Counted from the first letter of the stretch, positions 17,572 to 26,525 are shown. The stretch is DNA of 58,710 nt from Bacillota bacterium (GCA_023397905.1 JAEWSZ010000103.1:1-58710), one strand, 5' to 3'. The notes: generated by a model not told the origin, from the sequence alone. Program-made: numbers and translations.

Positions 17572-17681
17572 TTGTATCCAAATTGTATATTTTGGTCCGC
17601 ACAGAGGAATATTCTTTGCTGTATAATTCCATTTGAGGATACAACTCAGATACATTTTTGATGTATTCTAATAAATATAGT
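17571..17681. promoter_or_regulatory. Divergent regulatory region with 11-bp-spaced direct repeats upstream of the response regulator
   Basis: GATACA at 17638 and 17649 and GATGTA at 17660 recur every 11 bases, which is the spacing expected for an OmpR-family regulator bound as tandem monomers on one face of DNA. A -10-like TATAGT follows at 17676-17681 with no good -35 box, as in activator-dependent promoters. In addition GTTGTATCC (17571-17579) and GGATACAAC (17637-17645) form a perfect inverted pair across the divergent region. Self-regulation by the adjacent regulator is an inference. Confidence 0.45.
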
Positions 17682-17719
17682 AAGGTTGGTTTATCACATA
17701 TAAGGAGATTAATATATAT

Positions 17720-18376
17720 ATGAGAGTTTTAATTGTTGAAGATGACGCGGCTATTAACGATTTAATCCGTATGACCCTGGTCGATTCCGGATTCACCTGT
17801 ATTAGCGCCCATGATGGCACTGCAGCTGCAACCTTAATGGAACAGGATAGCTTTGACCTTATCCTCCTTGATATTATGCTGCCGGGTGCGGACGGGTACG
17901 AGTTGCTGGAGTATGCCCGTCCCCTAAATGTTCCGGTTATTTTTATTACGGCTAAGAACTCAGTGCCGGACAGGGTAAAAGGATTAAAGCTCGGTGCGGA
18001 TGATTATATCGTAAAACCCTTTGCCGTGAGTGAGCTGACAGCCAGAATTGAAGCCGTCCTCCGCCGCTACAATATGGGGCAGAAAATACTTAAAGCAGAA
18101 GATTTGGAAATAAACACCGAATCAAGGCTGGTTATTAAAAATGGGGAACCCATTGACCTGACACTTAAAGAATATGAGTTATTAGTCATGCTTGTACACA
18201 ATAAAAACAAGGCTCTTTTCAGAGAGACCCTGTTTGAGCGCATATGGGGGTCCAGCTTTATCGGTGAAACACGGACATTGGATCTCCATATCCAGCGGCT
18301 GCGCAAAAAGTTGGGCTGGGAGGATAAAATAAAAACGGTATATAAGATTGGTTACCGATTGGAAGTGAGCTCATGA
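17720..18376 (+). CDS. OmpR/PhoB-family response regulator
   Basis: The 218-residue protein has a receiver domain (1-115) with acidic pocket E7, D8 and D9, phosphoacceptor D51 (LLDIMLPG), T77 and K99 (VKPF), and a C-terminal winged helix (about 125-216) with LTLKEYELL and TVYKIGYRLE. AAGGAG lies about 14 bases upstream of the ATG. Its stop overlaps the kinase start as ATGA. It is expected to control the divergent envelope operon and the following lipoprotein genes in response to cell-surface signals. Confidence 0.95.
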   Translation: MRVLIVEDDAAINDLIRMTLVDSGFTCISAHDGTAAATLMEQDSFDLILLDIMLPGADGYELLEYARPLNVPVIFITAKNSVPDRVKGLKLGADDYIVKPFAVSELTARIEAVLRRYNMGQKILKAEDLEINTESRLVIKNGEPIDLTLKEYELLVMLVHNKNKALFRETLFERIWGSSFIGETRTLDLHIQRLRKKLGWEDKIKTVYKIGYRLEVSS

Positions 18377-19821
18377 AGTTCAGTATTAAAATTTTCATCT
18401 GTATGATTGTAACTGTGGCTGTGGCCTTTGCCATAGGCGGCTTCCTTATCATTTCCACGAACTTTAGCGCTGCCAAAGACCGTGAAATCAGCCGCGCTCT
18501 GGATGAACACCTGTCAGTGAATTTTATGTTGGAATCTGCCATCATCACCCGAGAATTGCAAGAGCTTTCCATAACAGACACGAGCCTGCGGGATGCGGCA
18601 CAAGACGTTGCAAACGGTATTCAGCTTAACAGGCAGAATGACAGAAGCATTGTGATCTATGACGGCAAGGGTGCAAAAACTTTTCCCGCCGCGGACAAAG
18701 AGGATTTTGAAAATACGAAGGCTTTTTCCTCCTTAACAGACAAACAGGTAGTTTATCAAATTAAAAAAGATGGAAGTACCTACCGTATATACGTGACAGG
18801 GCCCTTTTCCTACAATAATGCTAAAATCTATTTAAGTTACAGCAGGGATATAAGCGAAATATTTATCCAAAGGGATACCCAGGTAAGAGCTTTTATGATT
18901 TATCAGCTCATTATTACCCTGCTCAGTTCAGGCATTGCTCTTGGTATGTCCTTGATATTGACATCTCCGATACGGCGGCTGACTAACGCAAGCCGCCGTA
19001 TCGCCTCCGGGAAATATGGGCAGCGGGCCAATATCCGGTCTTCTGATGAAATCGGCGAACTGGCTCAAAGCTTCAACAGCATGGCGGAGTCTGTGGAGGG
19101 CAAAATCCATCAGCTTGAAAATGCTTCCCGTGAAAAAGATGATTTTATTGCTAATTTTACACACGAGCTTAAAACACCCATGACTTCCATTATCGGCTAT
19201 GCCGACATGCTGCGTACCCGGCAGCTGGAGCCTGCGGACTTACTGAAGTCTGCAAATTACATCTACAATGAGGCATCCCGTTTGGAATCACTGTCATTGA
19301 AGATGCTTGACCTTGTCATGCTGGAAAAGCAAAACTTTGAATTCATTGAAGCCTCCGGAGCTGCAATTCTGGAATACGTTTATCGGAGCGCCTTGCCGGC
19401 CTATGAGCGAGCTGCCGTCTCCCTTAATCTTTCAACACAGAAGGGTTATGTTATGGTTGAGCCGGATTTAATAAAAACTCTCCTGATCAACCTTCTGGAT
19501 AATGCACGCAAAGCATCACATGCCGGTAGTTCCGTGGATCTGACTGGTTCTGTGAAAGAAGGAGAATACACCTTTACCGTGCTCGATCATGGCGACGGTA
19601 TACCGGAAAAGGAAATCGGAAAAATCATGGAAGCTTTCTACATGGTAGATAAGTCCCGCTCAAGAGCGCAGCACGGTTCAGGGCTGGGTCTTGCCATCTC
19701 GGGCAGAATCGCTTCCTTGCATAATACAGCGTTGGATTTTAAAAGTCAGGTCGGCAAGGGAACCTGTGTAAGCTTTAACCTCCCTTGCACTTTGAAACAG
19801 GGAGGTCTTGATCATGACTAA
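18373..19821 (+). CDS. Membrane sensor histidine kinase
   Basis: A 482-residue kinase with membrane helices at about 7-28 and 174-197 enclosing a 145-residue outside sensor domain. HAMP (about 197-250), dimerisation domain with phosphoacceptor H264 (NFTHELKTP), then ATPase domain with DNARKAS (N box), DHGDGIPE (G1) and HGSGLGLAI (G2). All catalytic boxes are intact. The sensor has no domain recognised here. The gene is translationally coupled to the regulator and overlaps the next gene by eight bases, suggesting that the 273-residue membrane protein works with the kinase. Confidence 0.95.
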   Translation: MKFSIKIFICMIVTVAVAFAIGGFLIISTNFSAAKDREISRALDEHLSVNFMLESAIITRELQELSITDTSLRDAAQDVANGIQLNRQNDRSIVIYDGKGAKTFPAADKEDFENTKAFSSLTDKQVVYQIKKDGSTYRIYVTGPFSYNNAKIYLSYSRDISEIFIQRDTQVRAFMIYQLIITLLSSGIALGMSLILTSPIRRLTNASRRIASGKYGQRANIRSSDEIGELAQSFNSMAESVEGKIHQLENASREKDDFIANFTHELKTPMTSIIGYADMLRTRQLEPADLLKSANYIYNEASRLESLSLKMLDLVMLEKQNFEFIEASGAAILEYVYRSALPAYERAAVSLNLSTQKGYVMVEPDLIKTLLINLLDNARKASHAGSSVDLTGSVKEGEYTFTVLDHGDGIPEKEIGKIMEAFYMVDKSRSRAQHGSGLGLAISGRIASLHNTALDFKSQVGKGTCVSFNLPCTLKQGGLDHD

Positions 19822-20635
19822 CAAATTGCGCTATATTCTCACTGCATTAATCACAGGAACTATTGTTGGCTGTAGTGTGCTTCTCCCCGGCATATTTCTT
19901 CATAAAATGGATTATGGCATAATCGGTTATTCCCATGTTGCTGAAAATGGCTATGCAACACCGAAAAATACAGGAAACCCTTCCTCCGGTCCCTCAGCTT
20001 CATCATCTTCTGCAGGTCTATCTACTGTACCGGATGACGACAGGCTGAAACAGTATATTGAGAACATCCGTATTTTTGAGCACGGCGAAAAAAGCAGTCA
20101 ATTATCCAGAAGTCCGACTGACGGAAATCTCACCACCCGGGAAGCTGTCGATAAGGGAGTCAGTTATATATCAAGTTTGCTGGATGAAAACGCACTGCTG
20201 CCTCTGGACCAATTTCCCAAAGCCTATGAGGTATCAGCAGAAATGAGAGAGATCACAGGAGAAAAACCGGATGACACCATGCAATATTATATAATTTCTT
20301 TCTTTAAGGATAATACTTCCTCAAAGATTCAGACCGGCATAACTATTATGCTGGATGCCAAGACCGGGATGATTTTATATGCTCAGTCCATGATTGACCA
20401 TATAGTATCTATAGATACAACGGCAGCTGTCCAAGCTGTTACAAGCAAACTGCACCTGGATGGCCTGCTTCAATCTACGTCTGAGAGTGAAAATACGCAA
20501 ACAGCATTGTGGGCTATCAAGGATTCCGATCTTGTCTTTAGATTATATATAGTAAAAAGAACGCAAAGTTCATTTTTAACAATTGAAGTTGGTTCGGCCG
20601 ATTATATTGCTTCCAATCCTCCTTTATGGAAATAG
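19814..20635 (+). CDS. Membrane-anchored protein of unknown function, translationally coupled to the kinase
   Basis: The 273-residue product has an N-terminal membrane helix (about 7-29), a Ser/Thr/Pro-rich linker (about 55-75) and an outside domain. The ATG at 19814 is used, with GGGAGG eight bases upstream; a TTG at 19808 also exists. The outside domain has GITIMLDAKTGMILYAQ, resembling PepSY/YycI-like folds in which a beta-hairpin carries a xDAKTGxI turn. I do not recognise a named family. Its overlap with the kinase gene suggests an accessory that modulates the sensor. A strong terminator follows. Confidence 0.7.
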   Translation: MTNKLRYILTALITGTIVGCSVLLPGIFLHKMDYGIIGYSHVAENGYATPKNTGNPSSGPSASSSSAGLSTVPDDDRLKQYIENIRIFEHGEKSSQLSRSPTDGNLTTREAVDKGVSYISSLLDENALLPLDQFPKAYEVSAEMREITGEKPDDTMQYYIISFFKDNTSSKIQTGITIMLDAKTGMILYAQSMIDHIVSIDTTAAVQAVTSKLHLDGLLQSTSESENTQTALWAIKDSDLVFRLYIVKRTQSSFLTIEVGSADYIASNPPLWK

Positions 20636-20700
20636 GTCTTTTAATTAAAAAGAGTAAATCTTTTACAACTTTGATACAATGTGTGTACCCCGATGATGCA

Positions 20701-20738
20701 ACAATCCTTTAGACTTTTGTTTAAAGGATTGTTTTTTT
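20701..20738 (+). terminator. Intrinsic terminator after the two-component operon
   Basis: ACAATCCTTTA and TAAAGGATTGT pair perfectly, followed by seven T bases. It separates the regulator-kinase-accessory operon from the lipoprotein gene at 20763, which therefore is read by readthrough or its own promoter. Confidence 0.9.
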
Positions 20739-20762
20739 ATCAACTATAACAGGAGGAGAAAA

Positions 20763-22199
20763 ATGAATTACAAATTGACCCCATTATTGTCAAAACTCCA
20801 TGCCGGTTTATCAAAGGGACTTATATTACTTACTGCGCTTTTCATAGTAAGCAGTCTTTTGACTGCCTGCAAAGCCGCACCGGAATCACCGCCTGTAATT
20901 GGCAAGCAGTCCGGAATTGATTCCAAAATAGCCGACAACACAGAGGGACTGGATCAACTGGCGGATGTCCCTAAAACACTGTCTAAAACAATCACCAGCG
21001 GAAAGCTTAGGATAAATGTGGATGCTAAGCTGGAAGTTCCATCTGCTTCAAAGATACCGGCAATTGAAGTAGTTCCTGCGCAGCTGACATCCGATGTGGC
21101 AGACAAGTTTGTGAAATTGTTTATAGGTGATGCCACACTCTATAAGACAGAAAATTTAAAAACCAAGAACGAACTAAAAAAAGAAATTGAACGTCAGCAC
21201 ATCCTGGAAATAAACGGTCTCAATAACCAGGCAAACAGCGGCGGACGCCAATCCAATGCCGATGTGATGAAACAGGCTATGGAGAGCGCCCCTGAATCAA
21301 TAAAGCCTGAACCGTCCTCCCGGCGCCCGGAAGACATTAACGAGAGCGATATTACCGGGGATGATGGGAAAGTGCTGTATCCGGGCTTTAAGGGAAAATC
21401 CCTGACAGCAATGGCAGACCTGGGAAAGGGCTTTTATTCAAATTTATCCATTGTATCATCTGCTTCGGCAAAAGACTGCTACATAAAGTTTATCAATCAT
21501 GATATTACAAGTATTTACCGCTATTCCGAATTTACCGGTCAAGCAGCCAGAGGGATGAAGTCAACGCTTGAAGCTGCAAGCAAATTGGCTGACAGCACCT
21601 TGAACACACTGGGTATAACGGAATTAAAGCTGACCGGCATTCAACTGGCCACCCTGCTGCCCTCAACGGAAAAGGAAGATCCAAATGCTATGAATCAGGC
21701 TTATGGCTTGTGGTTCACCAGAGACGTATCCGGATTTCCCACTACATTGGATACCACGGATTCTAAATCAACAGACGGTAATTTTACGGAATCCTATCCA
21801 TATGAACGTGTATTCATGCTTATAGATGATTCCGGAATTCTGGAGTTTTCCTGGACGTCGCCGATGTCGGTTAAATCAACAGTATCCTCTGATACAAAAA
21901 TACTGCCTTTTGAAAATATCATGAAGCGTTTTGAGCAGCAATTTCCTATTCGCTATGCTCAAAGCGACGCCAAAATCCAAAGCAGTGCTTATAACATTTC
22001 CCGCATTACTCTGGGGCTAATGCGGCTGCAGGTGAAGGACACATCAAGCGAGTATATGATGGTGCCCGTATGGGACTTCTTCGGCACTTTGGAGCAAAAA
22101 AGTGACTCCGGCACTGCCATCAGCGATCATACCTCCCAGAGCTTCCTTACGATTAATGCAATTGACGGCTCTGTCATTGACCGTACGCTGGGATACTAA
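20763..22199 (+). CDS. Large lipoprotein, DUF6034-like
   Basis: A 478-residue lipoprotein: membrane helix about 18-33, then lipobox LLTAC, so it is attached outside by a lipid at the cysteine. The mature start CKAAPESPPVIGKQSG resembles DUF6034 proteins, which share a Cys-x-P-rich start and a VxGK motif; this assignment is from memory and tentative. The rest is a mixed alpha/beta protein without recognised catalytic residues. AGGAGGAG lies before the ATG. Its place after the two-component system suggests an outside sensor or binding partner of the envelope system. Confidence 0.75.
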   Translation: MNYKLTPLLSKLHAGLSKGLILLTALFIVSSLLTACKAAPESPPVIGKQSGIDSKIADNTEGLDQLADVPKTLSKTITSGKLRINVDAKLEVPSASKIPAIEVVPAQLTSDVADKFVKLFIGDATLYKTENLKTKNELKKEIERQHILEINGLNNQANSGGRQSNADVMKQAMESAPESIKPEPSSRRPEDINESDITGDDGKVLYPGFKGKSLTAMADLGKGFYSNLSIVSSASAKDCYIKFINHDITSIYRYSEFTGQAARGMKSTLEAASKLADSTLNTLGITELKLTGIQLATLLPSTEKEDPNAMNQAYGLWFTRDVSGFPTTLDTTDSKSTDGNFTESYPYERVFMLIDDSGILEFSWTSPMSVKSTVSSDTKILPFENIMKRFEQQFPIRYAQSDAKIQSSAYNISRITLGLMRLQVKDTSSEYMMVPVWDFFGTLEQKSDSGTAISDHTSQSFLTINAIDGSVIDRTLGY

Positions 22200-22293
22200 A
22201 TAACGGCTGCCCATCTTTGATGGCATACCGGAAAAAAATCACAGCAATATTTCATAGCAATCTAAAAATTTATTTAAGAGAGGGATTTATAAA

Positions 22294-23127
22294 ATGCGAA
22301 AGGTAATGATTTTCATTTTGTGTACTGCCCTATTGATGAGTATGGCGGCTTGCAGTTCGGGAAATGCGGAAGAAGGCACCGATTCAAACAATACGGCCAA
22401 AGCAAGTACGGCAGTTGACAACGAAAGCGGCATATCATCAGCTGAAACTGTGCAACAAGCTGCGGAAAGTGAAAAGCTTCCCCAGCCGGCAGAAACTTTG
22501 GAACCAACTGCGGATGGCGGCGCTGCAAAACAAAAACCTGCTACAGCTGGTAACGCTGCAAAACCGTCAGCTCAACCCGGTACAGCGGAACGGAATATTT
22601 CAGCACCCCCGCCGGCAAACAGCCAAACAGAAAAAAAGGCTAATGCAAATAAACCTCCTGAGTCAAACGGAAAAACAATGTCCTTTGATTCTGAGGGAAT
22701 CGAGATCCCAATGGATGGGGTTTGGTCAACCTATTACAATAGCCTGATAAAATACGATTCCACTTATCATATCGGCACCTCAGACGTTTACGGAGTAATC
22801 TCAATACGTTTTGCCTCTGATGAAGGCTTGAACAACACAAAGAAATCCAATGATTCAAGAGCAAGCCTGAGTGCAAACACAAGAGATTTATTTAGTATAT
22901 TCGTATACTATAAAAACAAATTGCCCGATATATCCGCTGTTAAAGAAAAAGCAGACAGTAAATACGCAGAAAAGGTGAATGAAGCAAACGATCTGGTATA
23001 TTATCTTTGCTGGAACGATTCAAAAGGTGACGGGCTTTCGGATGTGTCCAAGAAAAAATATGAACAGCTTTATAATGATATTCCAAACTTGAGTGATAAA
23101 ATTAAGTTTTATACCCCTGCCTCATAA
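22294..23127 (+). CDS. Putative lipoprotein of unknown function
   Basis: A 277-residue protein with a short hydrophobic start and a cysteine at MSMAAC that fits a lipobox. Residues 25-130 are a low-complexity linker rich in Ala, Pro, Gln, Thr and Glu, as seen in proteins crossing the cell wall. The folded part (about 130-277) starts with MSFDSEGIEIPMDGVWSTYY and has no recognised family. GAGAGGG lies before the ATG. It is the last gene of the plus-strand half of the envelope locus and ends at a bidirectional terminator. Confidence 0.75.
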   Translation: MRKVMIFILCTALLMSMAACSSGNAEEGTDSNNTAKASTAVDNESGISSAETVQQAAESEKLPQPAETLEPTADGGAAKQKPATAGNAAKPSAQPGTAERNISAPPPANSQTEKKANANKPPESNGKTMSFDSEGIEIPMDGVWSTYYNSLIKYDSTYHIGTSDVYGVISIRFASDEGLNNTKKSNDSRASLSANTRDLFSIFVYYKNKLPDISAVKEKADSKYAEKVNEANDLVYYLCWNDSKGDGLSDVSKKKYEQLYNDIPNLSDKIKFYTPAS

Positions 23128-23139
23128 ATCATCATATAT

Positions 23140-23186
23140 AAAAAGCCGTCCGTGCCGCCATAATATGCCGGCATGGACGGCTTTTT
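23140..23186. terminator. Bidirectional intrinsic terminator
   Basis: AAAAAGCCGTCCGTGCCG and CGGCATGGACGGCTTTTT form an 18-bp stem with one G-T pair. A-runs and T-runs on both sides let it stop transcription from the lipoprotein gene and from the HD-domain gene that converges on it. Confidence 0.9.
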
Positions 23187-23224
23187 ACAGCAATAGGGCT
23201 TAGGGCAAACCAATCATAAAGGAC

Positions 23225-24226
23225 TTAGCCCTTGGTAAAAAGGAATTTATTGAAATCAATATTCAAAAATGTCTGTATCTGGTCCCGAATATCGAGGTCT
23301 ATTTCTGTGATCCTCTTGGTATTGTTGTTTACAAGCACCAACGGATCTATATATCGCTTTTTGGCTGAAACATTCACATAATATTGATTTTCCGGCTTTT
23401 CCGCTGAAGTTGCAACGGCGAATATTTCAGTATAGCTCTTCCACATTTCAGACAGCTTTTTATTTGTATTCAGCTTCTCTATAACTTCGTTTTCGGTTAA
23501 ATATAAATCACCAGACACCAAGATGTCATTTTCTACCGCAAATCGTATGATATCCGCCAAATATTGCATTGAAAAGCGATCCTCGTCTGACACGAAAAAG
23601 CGGGAGTTTCGCAATGATATTTCTGTAAATTTTTTTGCAGCATCAATGGATTGGAAACAGAGTTCTTCGGTTTCATATTCATTTTGCGCGACTGTCAAAT
23701 CCTTATAGATGCTATTCAGAGTTTCAAGTTCCATGTTATATACGCAGAATCCATTGCCCATTGTATATTCCAGGCGGTCAGCCGAAAGCATGGGTGTATC
23801 GTTGTCGGCTATTGGATATTTGTGATAATCACTAACATCTTCCATACATATATGATATTTTTTCAAAAGATCGGTGATTTCTCTTGAGTTTTCAATAAAT
23901 AATAAGGTTTTGTCTTCCGTTGATTCCTGAGTTAAATGGTCGCCTTGCAGAAAATCGATTGTATGCGCAAACACAGGTGTTGCTATATCATGAAACAATC
24001 CTGCTATAGCCTGTCGGATGTCGTGCGTGAAATTCCAAATAATCTTTGAAACTCCTACACTATGTATAAGCCGGGTATATGGAGTTCTTGCCCTCCGGAA
24101 AAATGGAAATCTAGTATATTCACAACCGCAATGCATACCGATGTCAGATAATCTCCGCATTTCAGAAGTGTTTGCCAGTTGTTCCAGCAAGACAGGAATT
24201 TCCTCAGAATATATTGAAGTATACAA
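23225..24226 (-). CDS. HD-domain phosphohydrolase
   Basis: The 333-residue cytoplasmic protein has the HD metal site H55, then LFHDIATPVFAH with H79-D80, and D150 in SADRLEY. The arrangement RxxHSxGVS...LFHDIATPxFxH is that of dGTPase/SAMHD1-like enzymes, which act on nucleotides; the exact substrate is not known. The likely start is a TTG with GGGGTG about ten bases upstream; the first ATG would remove 22 residues that resemble the family's N-terminus. No obvious operon partner is seen. It converges on the envelope locus and is not clearly part of it. Confidence 0.8.
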   Translation of the reverse strand: MYTSIYSEEIPVLLEQLANTSEMRRLSDIGMHCGCEYTRFPFFRRARTPYTRLIHSVGVSKIIWNFTHDIRQAIAGLFHDIATPVFAHTIDFLQGDHLTQESTEDKTLLFIENSREITDLLKKYHICMEDVSDYHKYPIADNDTPMLSADRLEYTMGNGFCVYNMELETLNSIYKDLTVAQNEYETEELCFQSIDAAKKFTEISLRNSRFFVSDEDRFSMQYLADIIRFAVENDILVSGDLYLTENEVIEKLNTNKKLSEMWKSYTEIFAVATSAEKPENQYYVNVSAKKRYIDPLVLVNNNTKRITEIDLDIRDQIQTFLNIDFNKFLFTKG

Positions 24227-24431
24227 TATTCAGACACCCCTTCTATATATTAAACTGCCATGTTTCAGATTGCTCCACAAAATCCAGGCCCTGGCCGCCG
24301 AAATCTTTTATTGTGCCTGTGGCATGTTATGACGATTATACCATATTGAGCAACTCTCGGAAAATAAGAAAAATTCTATGCGATATCAGGTGCTTAAAAC
24401 ATCTTAGCTTTTCATACGTTCTGATAAAAAC

Positions 24432-24465
24432 AAAAATCCCCAAACATAAGTGTTTGAGGATTTTT
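24432..24465 (-). terminator. Terminator after rpsI
   Basis: AAAAATCC-C-CAAACA pairs with TGTTTG-A-GGATTTTT around a TAAG loop, and on the minus strand it continues into GTTTTTATC. It lies just past the rpsI stop codon. The 200 bases between it and the HD-domain gene show no other gene. Confidence 0.85.
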
Positions 24466-24479
24466 CAACTGAATTGAAA

Positions 24480-24872
24480 TTATCTTTTTGAGAATTGCGG
24501 AGCTCTTCTTGCCTTTTTGAGACCGTATTTCTTTCTTTCCTTCATTCTTGGGTCACGGGTCAGGAAACCTGCTTTTTTGAGAGCCGGTCTGAGTTCTTCA
24601 TCGGCCTTTAAAAGGGCTCTTGAAATACCGTGTCTGATTGCTCCGGCCTGGCCGGTGAAACCGCCGCCGATTACCTTGCATATAACATCAAACTTTGTCA
24701 GAGTGTCTGTGAGGGTTAAAGGTTGTTTAACTATAACCTTCAAAGTGTCCAATCCAAAATAATCGTCAAGTGTTCTTTCATTTATAAGAATCTTGCCCTC
24801 TCCGGGAACAAGTCTGACCCTAGCTACTGATTTCTTTCTGCGTCCTGTACCATAGTAGTATACTTTTGCCAT
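24480..24872 (-). CDS. rpsI: 30S ribosomal protein S9
   Basis: At 130 residues it is the usual length. It starts with YYGTGRRKKSVARVRL and ends RAPQFSKR; the basic C-terminal tail reaches the P-site tRNA in the small subunit. The central GGGFTGQAGAIRHGI is the family signature. It follows rplM by 18 bases, as in nearly all bacteria, and is last in the transcript before a terminator. Confidence 0.98.
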   Translation of the reverse strand: MAKVYYYGTGRRKKSVARVRLVPGEGKILINERTLDDYFGLDTLKVIVKQPLTLTDTLTKFDVICKVIGGGFTGQAGAIRHGISRALLKADEELRPALKKAGFLTRDPRMKERKKYGLKKARRAPQFSKR

Positions 24873-24890
24873 TATTATATCCTCCCTCCG

Positions 24891-25325
24891 TTAAATATCC
24901 AAATCAAGTACTTCTGGTTTCTGAGCCTGATGATCGTGTTCAGTTCCGGCATAGACCCTGAGCTTTCTGAACATCTGCCTTCCAAGACTATTCTTTGGAA
25001 GCATTCCCTTTACGGCTATTTCAATAGCTCTTTCAGGGTGCTTTTCCAACAAGTGTTTGTACTTGACTTCCTTCAATCCGCCCGGATGAAGAGAGTGATG
25101 TCTGTAAAGCTTCTGATCAAGTTTTTTACCTGTCAGAAGAACCTTTTCCGCATTCAGTACTATTACGTGATCGCCGGTATCAACATGCGGTGTGAAAATT
25201 GGCTTATTTTTGCCTCTTAAAATGCTGGCAATTTCACTTGCCAATCTTCCAAGCGGCTTACCTTCTGCATCAACAATGTACCATTTTCTTTCAACTTCTT
25301 GCGATTTCGCCATGAAAGTTTTCAT
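24891..25325 (-). CDS. rplM: 50S ribosomal protein L13
   Basis: A 144-residue early-assembly protein of the large subunit. ERKWYIVDAEGKPLGRLAS and HVDTGDHVIVLNA are characteristic, and GMLPKNSLGRQMFRKLRVY is the conserved C-terminal block. The start MKTFMAK is the common one in Bacillota. The gene has its own consensus-like promoter about 150 bases upstream, so rplM-rpsI can be read separately from truA. Confidence 0.98.
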   Translation of the reverse strand: MKTFMAKSQEVERKWYIVDAEGKPLGRLASEIASILRGKNKPIFTPHVDTGDHVIVLNAEKVLLTGKKLDQKLYRHHSLHPGGLKEVKYKHLLEKHPERAIEIAVKGMLPKNSLGRQMFRKLRVYAGTEHDHQAQKPEVLDLDI

Positions 25326-25474
25326 TTCTCAATACTACCTCCTTAAAATCTATAACCTGTCTATGTCAACAGTATTTACCGTATATGTGACAGTATTCAT
25401 TGTGACCGTCTAAAGCCTGAATTTACAGTTCTTTTAAAGAAATGTTTCATTTCATTCTCTTTGGACACTAGAAT

Positions 25475-25503
25475 ATTCTAATACAGGCAAATGGCTATGT
25501 CAA
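25475..25503 (-). promoter_or_regulatory. Sigma-A promoter for rplM-rpsI
   Basis: TTGACA (25498-25503) and TAGAAT (25475-25480) on the minus strand are separated by 17 bases. The predicted leader is about 140 bases and contains repeated ACTGT/ACAGT segments that could fold. In Bacillus subtilis an L13 leader controls these genes; whether this leader is of that type is not clear from the sequence alone. Confidence 0.75.
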
Positions 25504-25618
25504 GTATAAATTACCGAGAATTTAATTTACCTCTCATTATCTCTCGATTTTTCTCGATATATCTCCATATCTCTCATATAATCGTTTTTCATTTCACTTT
25601 TTTTGTTTGGCGTGTAAC

Positions 25619-25684
25619 CGGCTTTAAATCAATATTCTTCAATGATATCACATGCATTTCCGCACCCGTTTTCCTTTAAAGCCG
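25619..25684 (-). other. Long inverted repeat after truA
   Basis: CGGCTTTAAA and TTTAAAGCCG are inverted copies 46 bases apart, just downstream of the truA stop. The inner part contains GATATC and CATGCATG-like sequence that could fold as well. No T-run follows, so it is a 3' UTR structure and not a classical terminator. The remainder of 25504-25618 is AT-rich and shows no gene. Confidence 0.35.
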
Positions 25685-25697
25685 CTCATTGGCAATT

Positions 25698-26444
25698 TCA
25701 GTAATATATCTCCACCAGATACAGCCCCTGTGCCGGAGCTGTTTTACCTGCCCTGGTGCGGTCAAGGCTTTTAATGATGTCCGGGATTTCGGCTTCCTGC
25801 AATTTCCCCATTCCCACATATATCAAGGTCCCGGCGATTATCCTGACCATGTTGTACAGAAAGCCGCTCCCCGAGACCTCAAGCTCTATCAGGCTTCCTT
25901 CATTTTCTTCTTTTTTCAGCAGGCTCATTTGGTAGATTTCCCTGACAGTGCTGCGCACCTGGCCTCCTGTGGCCTGAAAGGCCGCAAAGTCATGCTGTCC
26001 CACAAAGTATCCGGCAGCCTTTTTCATGGCTTCAAAATCCAGTTCAGGCCTTACATGGCATGCCCTGTTCCGCAGCAAGGCCGAATGGTGGGGCGCATTA
26101 CAGATCAGATACCTGTACTTCTTGCCCTTTGAGGAATACCTGGCGTGAAAATCTCCGGCAGCCTCTTCCGACTTCCGGACCACTATGTCCTCCGGGAGCA
26201 GGTTATTTACGGCATAGGCAAACTTGTCCGCAGGAATTCCGGAGTCCGTGTGAAAATGCGCCACCTGTCCGAAGGCATGCACTCCCACGTCTGTCCTGCT
26301 GCATCCGACGATGCCGACTCTGGTTCCCAGCAGCTTTTCAAAGGCCTTTTCAACCTTTTCCTGAACTGTTACGGCATTTTTTTGTATTTGCCAGCCGTGA
26401 TAATTTGTCCCGTCATATTCTATAGTCAGTTTAATGTTTCTCAT
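25698..26444 (-). CDS. truA: tRNA pseudouridine(38-40) synthase TruA
   Basis: A 248-residue enzyme that turns uridines 38-40 of tRNA anticodon stems into pseudouridine. The catalytic aspartate is D52 in GCSRTDVGVHA. YDGTNYHGWQIQKN at the start and GSGFLYNMVRIIAGTLIYVG near the end are family blocks. In many Bacillota it follows ecfT directly; here a 7-kb sugar-transport locus lies between them. Confidence 0.97.
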   Translation of the reverse strand: MRNIKLTIEYDGTNYHGWQIQKNAVTVQEKVEKAFEKLLGTRVGIVGCSRTDVGVHAFGQVAHFHTDSGIPADKFAYAVNNLLPEDIVVRKSEEAAGDFHARYSSKGKKYRYLICNAPHHSALLRNRACHVRPELDFEAMKKAAGYFVGQHDFAAFQATGGQVRSTVREIYQMSLLKKEENEGSLIELEVSGSGFLYNMVRIIAGTLIYVGMGKLQEAEIPDIIKSLDRTRAGKTAPAQGLYLVEIYY

Positions 26445-26525
26445 ACGCCATCCCTAAAAATATTCAACTACGAATTAAATTACATCTGTGCTTCACATTT
26501 GTCAAGAAAATTTGCTGCAGTATGC

